A DNA stretch of 64,000 bases from Flagellimonas sp947499585 (lineage in GTDB: Bacteria > Bacteroidota > Bacteroidia > Flavobacteriales > Flavobacteriaceae). The first letter of the stretch is position 1; every line of letters begins with the position of its first letter. This document shows, in pieces, positions 1 to 7,505 of this stretch. The notes beneath the pieces were generated by a model, which had not been told where the DNA came from, ran no database searches, and was given only the letters and a program-made list of their open reading frames with translations. The position numbers and the translations under genes were made by a program. Location of the stretch: the NCBI RefSeq assembly GCF_044596045.1, contig NZ_CP138995.1:1550001-1614000 (forward strand), in the 5' to 3' direction.

Positions 1-285
1 AGCACCGGAAACAGAATCATCATCAGTACCATTGTTGTCCACATAACTTCCTGTAATCTCAACACGATCTAAAAGGGCTCCACCTTCTGCATCTTGCTCT
101 TGAATACTAAAGGACAAAACACTTGCTGTGTCGAACATGTCCAAAGAACCAGATGAGTCCAAGGTTCTCAAGACTGCACCGGCTGTTACAGTATCCTGCA
201 CCAGTAAAGTAATCTTGTCGTCCTCACTACAGGCAGTAACAAAGACTGCCATGGCCAACAGGACATATATCTTAAAATTTTTCAT
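1..285 (-). CDS. Lipoprotein downstream of SusCD, 5' part only
   Basis: An open frame starts with ATG at 285 and stays open for 95 codons to the window edge, so the C-terminus is missing. The product begins MKNFKIYVLLAMAVF and has a lipobox VTAC at about residues 16-19 followed by SEDD, so it is a predicted lipoprotein; the acidic residues after the Cys suggest surface display, as is common in this phylum. It follows the SusD gene by 32 bases on the same strand, so it is probably the third gene of the susCD operon. Such third lipoproteins often bind the substrate of the porin. I do not recognise the family from this fragment. Confidence 0.75.
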   Translation of the reverse strand, partial: MKNFKIYVLLAMAVFVTACSEDDKITLLVQDTVTAGAVLRTLDSSGSLDMFDTASVLSFSIQEQDAEGGALLDRVEITGSYVDNNGTDDDSVSGA

Positions 286-317
286 GAAATTAAATTTTAT
301 GTTCATTGCTCTTTTTT

Positions 318-2051
318 TTAGTTGGCCACAGGGGCACTTGGGTTAGTATCCCAGAATACGGGCTGTGTTTGATCCGTTTTTTGCGTGATATTGGAATTCG
401 TATTCACAGCATTTGCAGGATAATACATGGATCTAATAAAAGTACCTGGGTCAGGCTCTAGGTTTGGCTGTAATGTTGTTGGGAAACCTGTTCTTCTGTA
501 GAAGTTGTAGGGTTCAACACCATTTCCAAAATGAGCAATAAAGAACTGCTCTGCCAAAACATCCCATTTTCCATCTATGTCAGCGTCGTCAAAACGAATT
601 CCAACCGTTGTGTTCATGTATAAATCGATAGCAGCCTCTGAAGGTTCAAATGAAGTATCAGCTCCAGCTACTCTTCCGGATAGGAAAGCCTGAACCTTAG
701 CGATAGATTTAGAAATACCAGCCATCATAAATGTACGAGCACCTCCTGTATTTCCAGCTGCCAGTGCCATCTCTGCTCTCATAAAATCCACGCCAAAAGC
801 TGTCAATAGGTTGGTGATGCCTGTTCCGCCTCCACCTGAAGATGGGTTAATAGCTTGGAAACTGTCATCATCAAATCTACCACCAACTGGATAAGTACCG
901 TAAGTAGCTCTCAACAAACCATCTGGTGGAATACCATCTGCTTCTCCATGTGCTCTACCCCAAAAACCGTTTGGTAAAAAACAGAAATCTCCTCCAAATC
1001 CTGCATCAAGATAATGTTGCGGTGGAGTCTCTAAAGAACAGTTTAATAATTCTTCATTTGGCGCTATACCAGCTCCTGGAACTGCCGAAGTCTGTCTGTA
1101 AAAGTAGTAACGAATCCTTGGATCATCTGTAGTATCCATCAATTGCATCAACCAGTTTGACATATACTCCCCAGCACCTGCTGCTTGATAGTTAAGTCCA
1201 TATCTAGGATGTCTGGTATCTGGCTGTGTGGCACTAGCCGCTGGCCAGCTATACAGGAAATCATCTGCAGTATCGGTGATATAGTTACCGCTGGCAATGA
1301 TTGCATTAAAACTAGCTTCTGCGTTTGTATCCACCAATCTACGTTGTAGATAGATTTTTAGTTTAAGCGTATTGGCCGCATTCACCCATTTGTCATAATC
1401 ATTTCCATAAAAGAAATCATTAGCTGGATCAGAGGAAGGTGAGCTATTGAAATTAGCAATTGCATCATCTAAAAGCAGCAACATGGCATCATAAATGCTT
1501 GCTCCTGAATCCAAAGCAGGGTTAAAATTCTGCTCCGCCCCTTGAATGATTTCGGAGTAAGGAACATCACCGAAGAAATCCACCATACTGATCATCAAAT
1601 ACGCCTCAATAAACTGGGCAATACCAATGTGTCTAGTTTGTTCTGCAGCTTCAGCCAATGGTGTCATAGCGCGAATATCCGCAAGAACACCCCTATAGGC
1701 ATTGATCCATTCATCGTTCATGTCACTATCTTGATAAACACTTTGGTAATTTCTACCATTCATGTTCACAACACGTGTCATCTCCATGCCCAACTCATTA
1801 AAACCATCCCCGGTGGTATTACCACCTGACTGGAAGTTGTCGTTAAGGTCAAAATCGGCATCACCTTCATACTGTCTTACAAAATCCTCCTGAATAGAAT
1901 TCAAGAAGAAATCTACACCCGCTTGATCGGGGGTAAGCGCATTTGGATCTAAGGTAATGTCGAGCTCTGTAGTCTCACAAGAGGTGAATGCAAGCAATCC
2001 TCCCAAGACCGTCAAAGTCATATACTTATTTATGTTTCTCATTGTTTTCAT
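318..2051 (-). CDS. SusD/RagB-family nutrient-binding lipoprotein
   Basis: Predicted surface lipoprotein of 577 residues. The signal peptide ends in a lipobox FTSC at about residues 22-25, then ETTELDI, the usual start of mature SusD proteins. The body looks like the SusD-like type 2 group: the early NxLTPDQA-like segment, a helical TPR-like region including YRGVLADI and FIEAYLMISMVDFFGDVPYSE, and a C-terminal RRTGFPTTLQPN segment. SusD proteins form the lid of the SusC channel and capture glycans or peptides. The gene is 11 bases after susC, so the two are co-transcribed. Start could also be the ATG three codons later (2042). The substrate cannot be told, since no glycoside hydrolase or peptidase lies next to it in view. 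Confidence 0.93.
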   Translation of the reverse strand: MKTMRNINKYMTLTVLGGLLAFTSCETTELDITLDPNALTPDQAGVDFFLNSIQEDFVRQYEGDADFDLNDNFQSGGNTTGDGFNELGMEMTRVVNMNGRNYQSVYQDSDMNDEWINAYRGVLADIRAMTPLAEAAEQTRHIGIAQFIEAYLMISMVDFFGDVPYSEIIQGAEQNFNPALDSGASIYDAMLLLLDDAIANFNSSPSSDPANDFFYGNDYDKWVNAANTLKLKIYLQRRLVDTNAEASFNAIIASGNYITDTADDFLYSWPAASATQPDTRHPRYGLNYQAAGAGEYMSNWLMQLMDTTDDPRIRYYFYRQTSAVPGAGIAPNEELLNCSLETPPQHYLDAGFGGDFCFLPNGFWGRAHGEADGIPPDGLLRATYGTYPVGGRFDDDSFQAINPSSGGGGTGITNLLTAFGVDFMRAEMALAAGNTGGARTFMMAGISKSIAKVQAFLSGRVAGADTSFEPSEAAIDLYMNTTVGIRFDDADIDGKWDVLAEQFFIAHFGNGVEPYNFYRRTGFPTTLQPNLEPDPGTFIRSMYYPANAVNTNSNITQKTDQTQPVFWDTNPSAPVAN

Positions 2052-2062
2052 TGTTATAATTC

Positions 2063-5000
2063 TTAGAATGTTGCTTTTACACTAAACCCGTACCTTCTTG
2101 AACTTGGTCCGTTGATAAAGTCAAAACCAAATCCGTTACCTACTCCAGTACCATTGGTGTTAGGATCAAAGTTTGCACCTTTTGGTGTATTTATTGCTCT
2201 GTACCAAAGGTTATTACCAGATACCGTGAATGTAAGTGCACCAAATGGAGTCTTGTCCAAGAATTTAGATGGCAAGCTGTAGCTAAAAGAAGCTTCTTGC
2301 AATCTAACCGTTGTGGCATCATACACTTGCAATTCATTAGGACCAAATAAAAGGTTACTAAAGAAATAGGTAGAGTTGTTAATCTGTCTGTTGTTGACAT
2401 TGCCATTGGCATCAACACCAGGTAGAATAAAAGTATTCTCTCTATCTATAGTTTCAGTAATCAATCCTCTACCCAACAATGTAGAAATGGTAGATGAATA
2501 TACATCTCCTCCTTGAGTGTAGTTCCATTGAAATCCGAAAGTAAAGTTCTTATAAGAAATACTGTTTCTTACGTTAGCTACCCAGTCTGGGTTTGGATCA
2601 CCAATAATACCATCATTTGGATCCTGAACGTAGTTACCATCAGCACCTACAACAAAATCACCATTGGCATCTGTCAAAATTTTACTTCCAAAGAATACAC
2701 CAAAAGCCTCACCTTCTATAGCAGCGTTACCTAAGTTAGAAAAACCAGAGAAAACTACTTGATCAGTATCCAATCCAAGATCATTTACCGTAGTCTCATA
2801 AGCGGTAAAGTTTACGTTGGTCGACCAATCAAAGTCACCTTCTTCTTTTCCTCTTATCCAGTTAACTCCCAAATCCAGCTCAATACCTTCAGATTCAATC
2901 TCACCAATATTGGTAGCAGTAATTGTAACTCCAGTTGCTGGATCCAATGGTCTGTCCAAAATCAAATCATTGGTTTTTCTCTGATATACGGAAGCATCCA
3001 ATGTAATTCTGCTATCCCACCATCTAGACTCGATACCAACTTCGATTTCTTGTAAAGTTTCAGGAGATAAGTCTGGGTTTCCAAGACGTATACCTGTGGT
3101 GTTGGTCACTATATTTTGACCAGAACTATCTTGTGCATCTTGAGTATCCAATGTTAAAGTATTCGCTACTGGGAAATTAGAAGTCAGTACATCAAAGTTT
3201 GCAGAAACTCCAATACCACCACGAATCTTTAAGTAGTTAAGCACATTTTCTGATTTCAGACCATCAATTGCCGCAGTTGGTATGAAAGAAATACTTGCAG
3301 AAGGATAGAACTGTGAGCGGTTATCTTTTGAGAAGTTAGATACCCAGTCATTTCTACCTGCAAGCGTTAAATACAAAAAGTTGTCATAATCAAAATCTGC
3401 TTGCGCATATACACCAGCAATATTTCTTTCAGACGTTTGCTGAATTTCATTTTGGTTCAAGAAGTTGAAGTGTCTTAATACTCCAAATACTTGCTGACCA
3501 TCACTGGCAACACCTTGCTGATTGAATTCCTCTCTTCTTGTAGTTGCTCCTATGTTGAAAGTAGAACCAATCTTTTCAGTGATGTCATAATCCCCGTTCA
3601 ACACAAGGTTGTGATCCCAAATAGTATTGGTATTGTTCCATGTTTCATAGATACCACTGGCCAATCTTACATCTCCAGAGTTACTGTTGATACCACCTTT
3701 GTTTTGAAAGTTCGTATTTGCTTCACTATAAACATCAATACCAGCACGGTAAACAATGTTTAGGTTGTCGTTAAGCTCATATTGAATCGTTGCCTGACCG
3801 AAAACCCTGTTGGTTTCCTGATTTGTCTCTGCGTTGTTAACGGTCCAAAGTGGATGTTGAATAGAGTTGTTCTGTCTGTAGTATACACTGCCACCAGTAA
3901 CTGGGTCTTGAAATGGAAGCCCTTGAACATCTATACTCCTTGGAGTAAACCAAAGGTCACCAAATACGGAAGAACCTGTTCCCGTAGCACCGTTACCTTG
4001 ACTTAAAGCAACTGGAGGTGAAATGAACTTGGTTCTTGCATAGTTCAATGTACCATTTATAGTAAACTTGTTAGATAAGATAGCACGACCCCCAACAGAA
4101 AGTGTGTTTCTGTTAACACTGTTGTTTGGAGTAAAACCATTATCCTTAAGGTAACCATAGTTCATATTGTATCCAACTTTACCGTCATCAGAAGTTCCTC
4201 TAACGTTAATAGATGTATTTGATACAGTACCTGTTTTAAAGAAGTTTTTTACACTGTCATAAGGTCTCCAATCGTAACGAGCTCCCTGAAATTCTGGGAA
4301 TGCTGCTTGGATACCTGCAGTGGAAGTTGAATAAGGATGAGCAAGCGTTGCATTTTCATCAATTGCAGGCTGATTTCCATATCCTGAAGCTCCGCCTTCT
4401 GCGAATGCAGGACCCCAGTTACTAAAGAACCATCCGAAGTTTTGATCAAAACCGTTACCATAAACATCTTGGTAATCTGGAAGTGAGGCAATCTCGTTAA
4501 AGAAAACCGAAGAATTAACAGTGATTTCTGTTTTCTTAGGACCTTGCGTAGTTGAACCACCTTTAGTTGTGATCAAGATAACCCCGTTACGTCCCTGAGA
4601 ACCATAAAGTGTAGCAGCGGCAAGTCCTTTAAGAACGTTAACGCTTTCTATACTGTTTGGGTCCAAATCCAAGAACCTACTGGAACCGTTGTTACCATTT
4701 ACGAAATCTTGACGAGATCCGTTTCTTCCTGAAGGGTTGGTATCCGTACTGAAAGGAACACCATCAACAATAAATAGTGCTTGGTTACTACCACTAAAAG
4801 TTGTTTGACCTCTAATGATAATATTGGTACCAGAACCTGAAAGACCACTTTGCTGGGTAATCTGTACCCCAGAAGCTTTACCTTGAAGTACACGAGCAAC
4901 ATCACCTTCAGCGCGTTGTTCAAGCTCTTCGGAACCTACTTCGGTAACGGCATAACCCAATGCTTGTTTCTCTCTTTTGATACCAAGAGCCGTCACAACT

Positions 5001-5314
5001 ACTTCTTCAAGAGCTTGAGCGTCCTCCTGCATTTGAACGTTAACTACGCTCTCTGCGCCAACAGTCCTTCTCGCGGGTTTTTGCCCTATGTAAGTAAAAA
5101 GTAGTGCTTGACCTTGACTTGCACTAATAGCATAGTTTCCATCAAAATCTGTTTGAGTACCGTTAGTGGTACCTTCAACGACAATGTTGACCCCAGGCAA
5201 CGGAAGTCCATCAGAATCCGTCACATTACCTGAAATCGTCTTGTCTTGTGCAAATGAAATTTGCACAACAAACGCCAATAACAGCGTTAACAATCCATTA
5301 AGTTTTGTTCTCAT
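2063..5314 (-). CDS. SusC/RagA-family TonB-linked outer membrane protein
   Basis: TonB-dependent importer of 1083 residues, the partner of the SusD lipoprotein encoded just downstream. Order of parts: signal peptide (about 1-22, ending SFAQ), a carboxypeptidase-regulatory-like beta domain (about 26-100, GNVTDSDGLPLPGVNIVVEG and FDGNYAI), the conserved EEVVVTALGIKR segment, a plug domain with IIRG and GVILITTKGG, then a 22-strand-type barrel ending in F (SVKATF). Length is normal for the family. It moves oligomeric nutrients across the outer membrane using TonB energy. No sigma/anti-sigma pair or hybrid two-component regulator lies beside it in view, so its regulation is unknown. Confidence 0.96.
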   Translation of the reverse strand: MRTKLNGLLTLLLAFVVQISFAQDKTISGNVTDSDGLPLPGVNIVVEGTTNGTQTDFDGNYAISASQGQALLFTYIGQKPARRTVGAESVVNVQMQEDAQALEEVVVTALGIKREKQALGYAVTEVGSEELEQRAEGDVARVLQGKASGVQITQQSGLSGSGTNIIIRGQTTFSGSNQALFIVDGVPFSTDTNPSGRNGSRQDFVNGNNGSSRFLDLDPNSIESVNVLKGLAAATLYGSQGRNGVILITTKGGSTTQGPKKTEITVNSSVFFNEIASLPDYQDVYGNGFDQNFGWFFSNWGPAFAEGGASGYGNQPAIDENATLAHPYSTSTAGIQAAFPEFQGARYDWRPYDSVKNFFKTGTVSNTSINVRGTSDDGKVGYNMNYGYLKDNGFTPNNSVNRNTLSVGGRAILSNKFTINGTLNYARTKFISPPVALSQGNGATGTGSSVFGDLWFTPRSIDVQGLPFQDPVTGGSVYYRQNNSIQHPLWTVNNAETNQETNRVFGQATIQYELNDNLNIVYRAGIDVYSEANTNFQNKGGINSNSGDVRLASGIYETWNNTNTIWDHNLVLNGDYDITEKIGSTFNIGATTRREEFNQQGVASDGQQVFGVLRHFNFLNQNEIQQTSERNIAGVYAQADFDYDNFLYLTLAGRNDWVSNFSKDNRSQFYPSASISFIPTAAIDGLKSENVLNYLKIRGGIGVSANFDVLTSNFPVANTLTLDTQDAQDSSGQNIVTNTTGIRLGNPDLSPETLQEIEVGIESRWWDSRITLDASVYQRKTNDLILDRPLDPATGVTITATNIGEIESEGIELDLGVNWIRGKEEGDFDWSTNVNFTAYETTVNDLGLDTDQVVFSGFSNLGNAAIEGEAFGVFFGSKILTDANGDFVVGADGNYVQDPNDGIIGDPNPDWVANVRNSISYKNFTFGFQWNYTQGGDVYSSTISTLLGRGLITETIDRENTFILPGVDANGNVNNRQINNSTYFFSNLLFGPNELQVYDATTVRLQEASFSYSLPSKFLDKTPFGALTFTVSGNNLWYRAINTPKGANFDPNTNGTGVGNGFGFDFINGPSSRRYGFSVKATF

Positions 5315-5369
5315 TTTAAAATTATTTGAATTAGCTAGGCGCTAAAATCATAATTTCATGTTAATAATC

Positions 5370-5399
5370 CAAACTAATTTTACTAAATTTTTAAGACAA
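5370..5399 (-). promoter_or_regulatory. Possible susC promoter (weak)
   Basis: Read on the minus strand, TTG (5399-5397) is followed 20 bases later by TAGTTTG (5376-5370), close to the Bacteroidota -33/-7 pattern TTTG...TAnnTTTG but one base short. It lies 56 bases before the susC start. Weak match in AT-rich DNA. Confidence 0.3.
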
Positions 5400-5532
5400 T
5401 GTTTTTAAATGCGTTAACCGTAAAATGATTCTTCATAATTATCAACTCTTTAATTAAGGGTATTAAAAATTATATTGAACGTAAATTCCCCTTATTTTAA
5501 CATTGCCTAAAAAGTAGTTTGAAAACGACTGG

Positions 5533-5647
5533 AGTAGTATATATTGTATTTTAACATCCAGTTTAGGGGTCTTGTTTGTTAAAGATTATGGATGAATATT
5601 AAAAGACAATTTTAATTTGTAAATTATACCTTAATATATATACTACT
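5533..5647. repeat. 12-base inverted repeat in the divergent gap 5315-5650
   Basis: AGTAGTATATAT at 5533-5544 is matched by its exact reverse complement ATATATACTACT at 5636-5647, with 91 bases between the arms. The right arm ends three bases before the ATG of the gene at 5651, so pairing in the mRNA could cover its start; it could also be an operator pair. The rest of this 336-base gap is AT-rich and holds only the weak susC promoter candidate; I see no small gene or RNA in it. Confidence 0.5.
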
Positions 5648-5650
5648 ATC

Positions 5651-6430
5651 ATGAAGTTGATTTTACACGGAATTACATTCTTTTTGTGTTTTACATATTC
5701 AATAGCCCAACAAAGTGCTAATGTTCAGCCTGGCGTTATTGGTTCATACCAAAAAGGTTTGCAGGGTATAGGCCCTGATTTTGGGAATAATCCGGCATCT
5801 GAAAATTTTTATAATCAAATGCGGGATAATCTGGCCAACATGGGGATTGAGCAAAAAATTGAGTTGGAAGATATTGAAGGGTCTATATATTTAGAAGATG
5901 AATTCGTGTTAGGCACAATTTTCTTTAATAGTGATGAAGAAAGCAAAATGTATATGCGCTATAATGCATTTAATGATGAATTTGAGATTAAGAAATCGAA
6001 GCTTGAGAAAGATGAGACCCTTGCGCTGTTAAAAGATGCTGATATTTCATGTTCCTTGAATAATGATAAATTTAAATACGCAACTTTCCTTAATGATAAA
6101 AAGGTGAAGTCTTATGGTTATTTAAAAATGATATATTCCACGGATAATTACAAACTGTTTGAACAGAATAAGAAGTTGTTCAAAGAAGGCAAAAAAGCAA
6201 AGACATCACATGCCGTGTCTTTTCCACATCGTTTTGTGGATGAAACCAATTACTATATTTCAATGGGTGATAATGACCCCGTGTATGTTAGTAGAAACAA
6301 AAAAGAATTGGTTGATTTGTTTCGAGCTGAACATCAAAAGGAAATCAAGCAATTTCTGAAAGAAAAAAATGTGGACCTAAAAAGTAAAAGTGGGTTGGTA
6401 AATCTGGTGGCTTTTAGTGGAACATTGTAA
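5651..6430 (+). CDS. Secreted protein of unknown function
   Basis: 259 residues, with an N-terminal signal peptide of about 19 residues ending SIAQQ and no lipobox, so it is probably periplasmic or secreted. The mature part is hydrophilic and Lys/Glu/Asp-rich, with alternating beta-like segments (DIEGSIYLEDEFVLGTIFF; YMRYNAFNDEFEIKK) reminiscent of small conserved flavobacterial proteins that carry a single beta domain. I do not recognise a named family or catalytic motif. It stands alone, divergent from susC and in the same direction as the ribosomal block, which has its own promoter at 6550. ATG start lies just after an inverted-repeat arm. Confidence 0.75.
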   Translation: MKLILHGITFFLCFTYSIAQQSANVQPGVIGSYQKGLQGIGPDFGNNPASENFYNQMRDNLANMGIEQKIELEDIEGSIYLEDEFVLGTIFFNSDEESKMYMRYNAFNDEFEIKKSKLEKDETLALLKDADISCSLNNDKFKYATFLNDKKVKSYGYLKMIYSTDNYKLFEQNKKLFKEGKKAKTSHAVSFPHRFVDETNYYISMGDNDPVYVSRNKKELVDLFRAEHQKEIKQFLKEKNVDLKSKSGLVNLVAFSGTL

Positions 6431-6549
6431 AACAGAAATAGTAAAGGAGTTTTTTGCTCCATATTCCCTTGTTATCTAGGGCTTTCCATTTTCTTTATTC
6501 GTGTTCATTTTGGTTTTTTAAGATAGATTGCAAATTTAATCTGTCAAGA

Positions 6550-6580
6550 TTTGAATTATTCCGAAATATCACTACATTTG
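6550..6580 (+). promoter_or_regulatory. Promoter of the rpsL operon
   Basis: TTTG at 6550-6553 and TACATTTG at 6573-6580, 19 bases apart, match the Bacteroidota housekeeping promoter (-33 TTTG, -7 TAnnTTTG) exactly. Transcription should begin near 6584-6586, about 40 bases before the rpsL ATG. The strongest promoter match I found in the window, as expected for a ribosomal operon. Confidence 0.85.
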
Positions 6581-6583
6581 CAG

Positions 6584-6598
6584 CCCTCAAAACGAGGG
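6584..6598 (+). promoter_or_regulatory. 5'-terminal hairpin of the rpsL leader
   Basis: CCCTC (6584-6588), loop AAAAC, GAGGG (6594-6598). Given the promoter just upstream, this hairpin would sit at the very 5' end of the transcript. The bases after it are T-rich (TTGTTTTGATTTTT), so it could protect the mRNA 5' end or act as a weak attenuator. The structure is seen; the role is inferred. Confidence 0.45.
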
Positions 6599-6625
6599 TT
6601 GTTTTGATTTTTAATAGAAATTTTA

Positions 6626-7000
6626 ATGCCAACAATTTCACAATTAGTACGAAAAGGAAGAGTCACAATTACCAAGAAGAGTAAATCGGCTGCTTTGGAT
6701 TCGTGTCCTCAAAGACGAGGGGTTTGTACGCGTGTTTATACAACTACACCAAAAAAACCAAACTCTGCAATGCGTAAAGTTGCAAGGGTAAGGTTAACAA
6801 ATGGTAAGGAAGTTAACGCATATATCCCTGGTGAAGGTCACAATCTACAAGAGCACTCGATAGTATTGGTTAGAGGTGGAAGAGTAAAGGATTTGCCAGG
6901 AGTTAGATATCATATCGTCCGTGGTGCATTGGATACTGCAGGTGTTGCAGGTAGAACACAACGTAGATCTAAGTACGGTGCAAAACGTCCTAAAAAGTAA
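6626..7000 (+). CDS. rpsL: 30S ribosomal protein S12
   Basis: 124 residues, normal length. Decoding-centre protein of the small subunit that monitors codon-anticodon pairing and is the target of streptomycin-resistance mutations. Diagnostic segments are PTISQLVRKGR at the N-terminus, the TTPKKPNSAMRKVARVRL stretch with the wild-type-like Lys of the streptomycin region, and PGVRYHIVRGALDTAGV near the C-terminus. No Shine-Dalgarno sequence precedes the ATG (only AT-rich DNA), which is usual for this phylum. First gene of the operon; rpsG follows after 20 bases. Confidence 0.98.
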   Translation: MPTISQLVRKGRVTITKKSKSAALDSCPQRRGVCTRVYTTTPKKPNSAMRKVARVRLTNGKEVNAYIPGEGHNLQEHSIVLVRGGRVKDLPGVRYHIVRGALDTAGVAGRTQRRSKYGAKRPKK

Positions 7001-7020
7001 ATAACTTTTAAGAAGAAGTA

Positions 7021-7497
7021 ATGAGAAAAAGACAGGCAAAGAAAAGGCCATTGTTACCGGATCCAAGATTTAACGATCAGTTGGTAACACGTTTCGTAAA
7101 CATGATGATGTGGGATGGTAAGAAATCAGTTGCTTTCAAAGTTTTTTATGACGCAATTGATATCGTTGAGGAAAAAAATACTGACGAAGAAAAAACCGCT
7201 TTGGAATTATGGAAAGATGCACTTTCCAATGTAATGCCACATGTTGAAGTAAGAAGTAGAAGAGTAGGTGGTGCTACATTTCAGATTCCAATGCAAATCC
7301 GTCCAGATAGAAAGATTTCTACTGCGATGAAATGGTTGATTAGTTACTCAAGAAAGCGTAATGAAAAATCTATGGCGCAAAAATTGGCTGCAGAAGTTTT
7401 GGCTGCTGCAAAAGAAGAAGGCGCGGCGGTTAAGAAAAGAGTAGATACTCACAAAATGGCGGAAGCCAATAAAGCATTCTCTCACTTTAGATTCTAG
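7021..7497 (+). CDS. rpsG: 30S ribosomal protein S7
   Basis: 158 residues. Primary 16S rRNA-binding protein that organises the 3' domain (head) of the small subunit and contacts the E site. Typical S7 features are the basic N-terminus MRKRQAKKRP, NMMMWDGKKSVAFKVFYDA, VMPHVEVRSRRVGGATFQIP and the C-terminal KMAEANKAFSHFRF. In other bacteria S7 represses its own operon (str); no such site can be proven here. fusA starts eight bases after the stop. Confidence 0.98.
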   Translation: MRKRQAKKRPLLPDPRFNDQLVTRFVNMMMWDGKKSVAFKVFYDAIDIVEEKNTDEEKTALELWKDALSNVMPHVEVRSRRVGGATFQIPMQIRPDRKISTAMKWLISYSRKRNEKSMAQKLAAEVLAAAKEEGAAVKKRVDTHKMAEANKAFSHFRF

Positions 7498-7505
7498 TTG
7501 GTAAA

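Noticed and set aside
128..346. Plus-strand 72-codon frame at the left edge
   Set aside because: Antisense to a lipoprotein gene with a good signal peptide and to the SusD gene end.
6431..6549. Terminator after the secreted protein gene
   Set aside because: GGAG/CTCC near 6445-6462 has a short stem and no T-tract after it; too weak to call.
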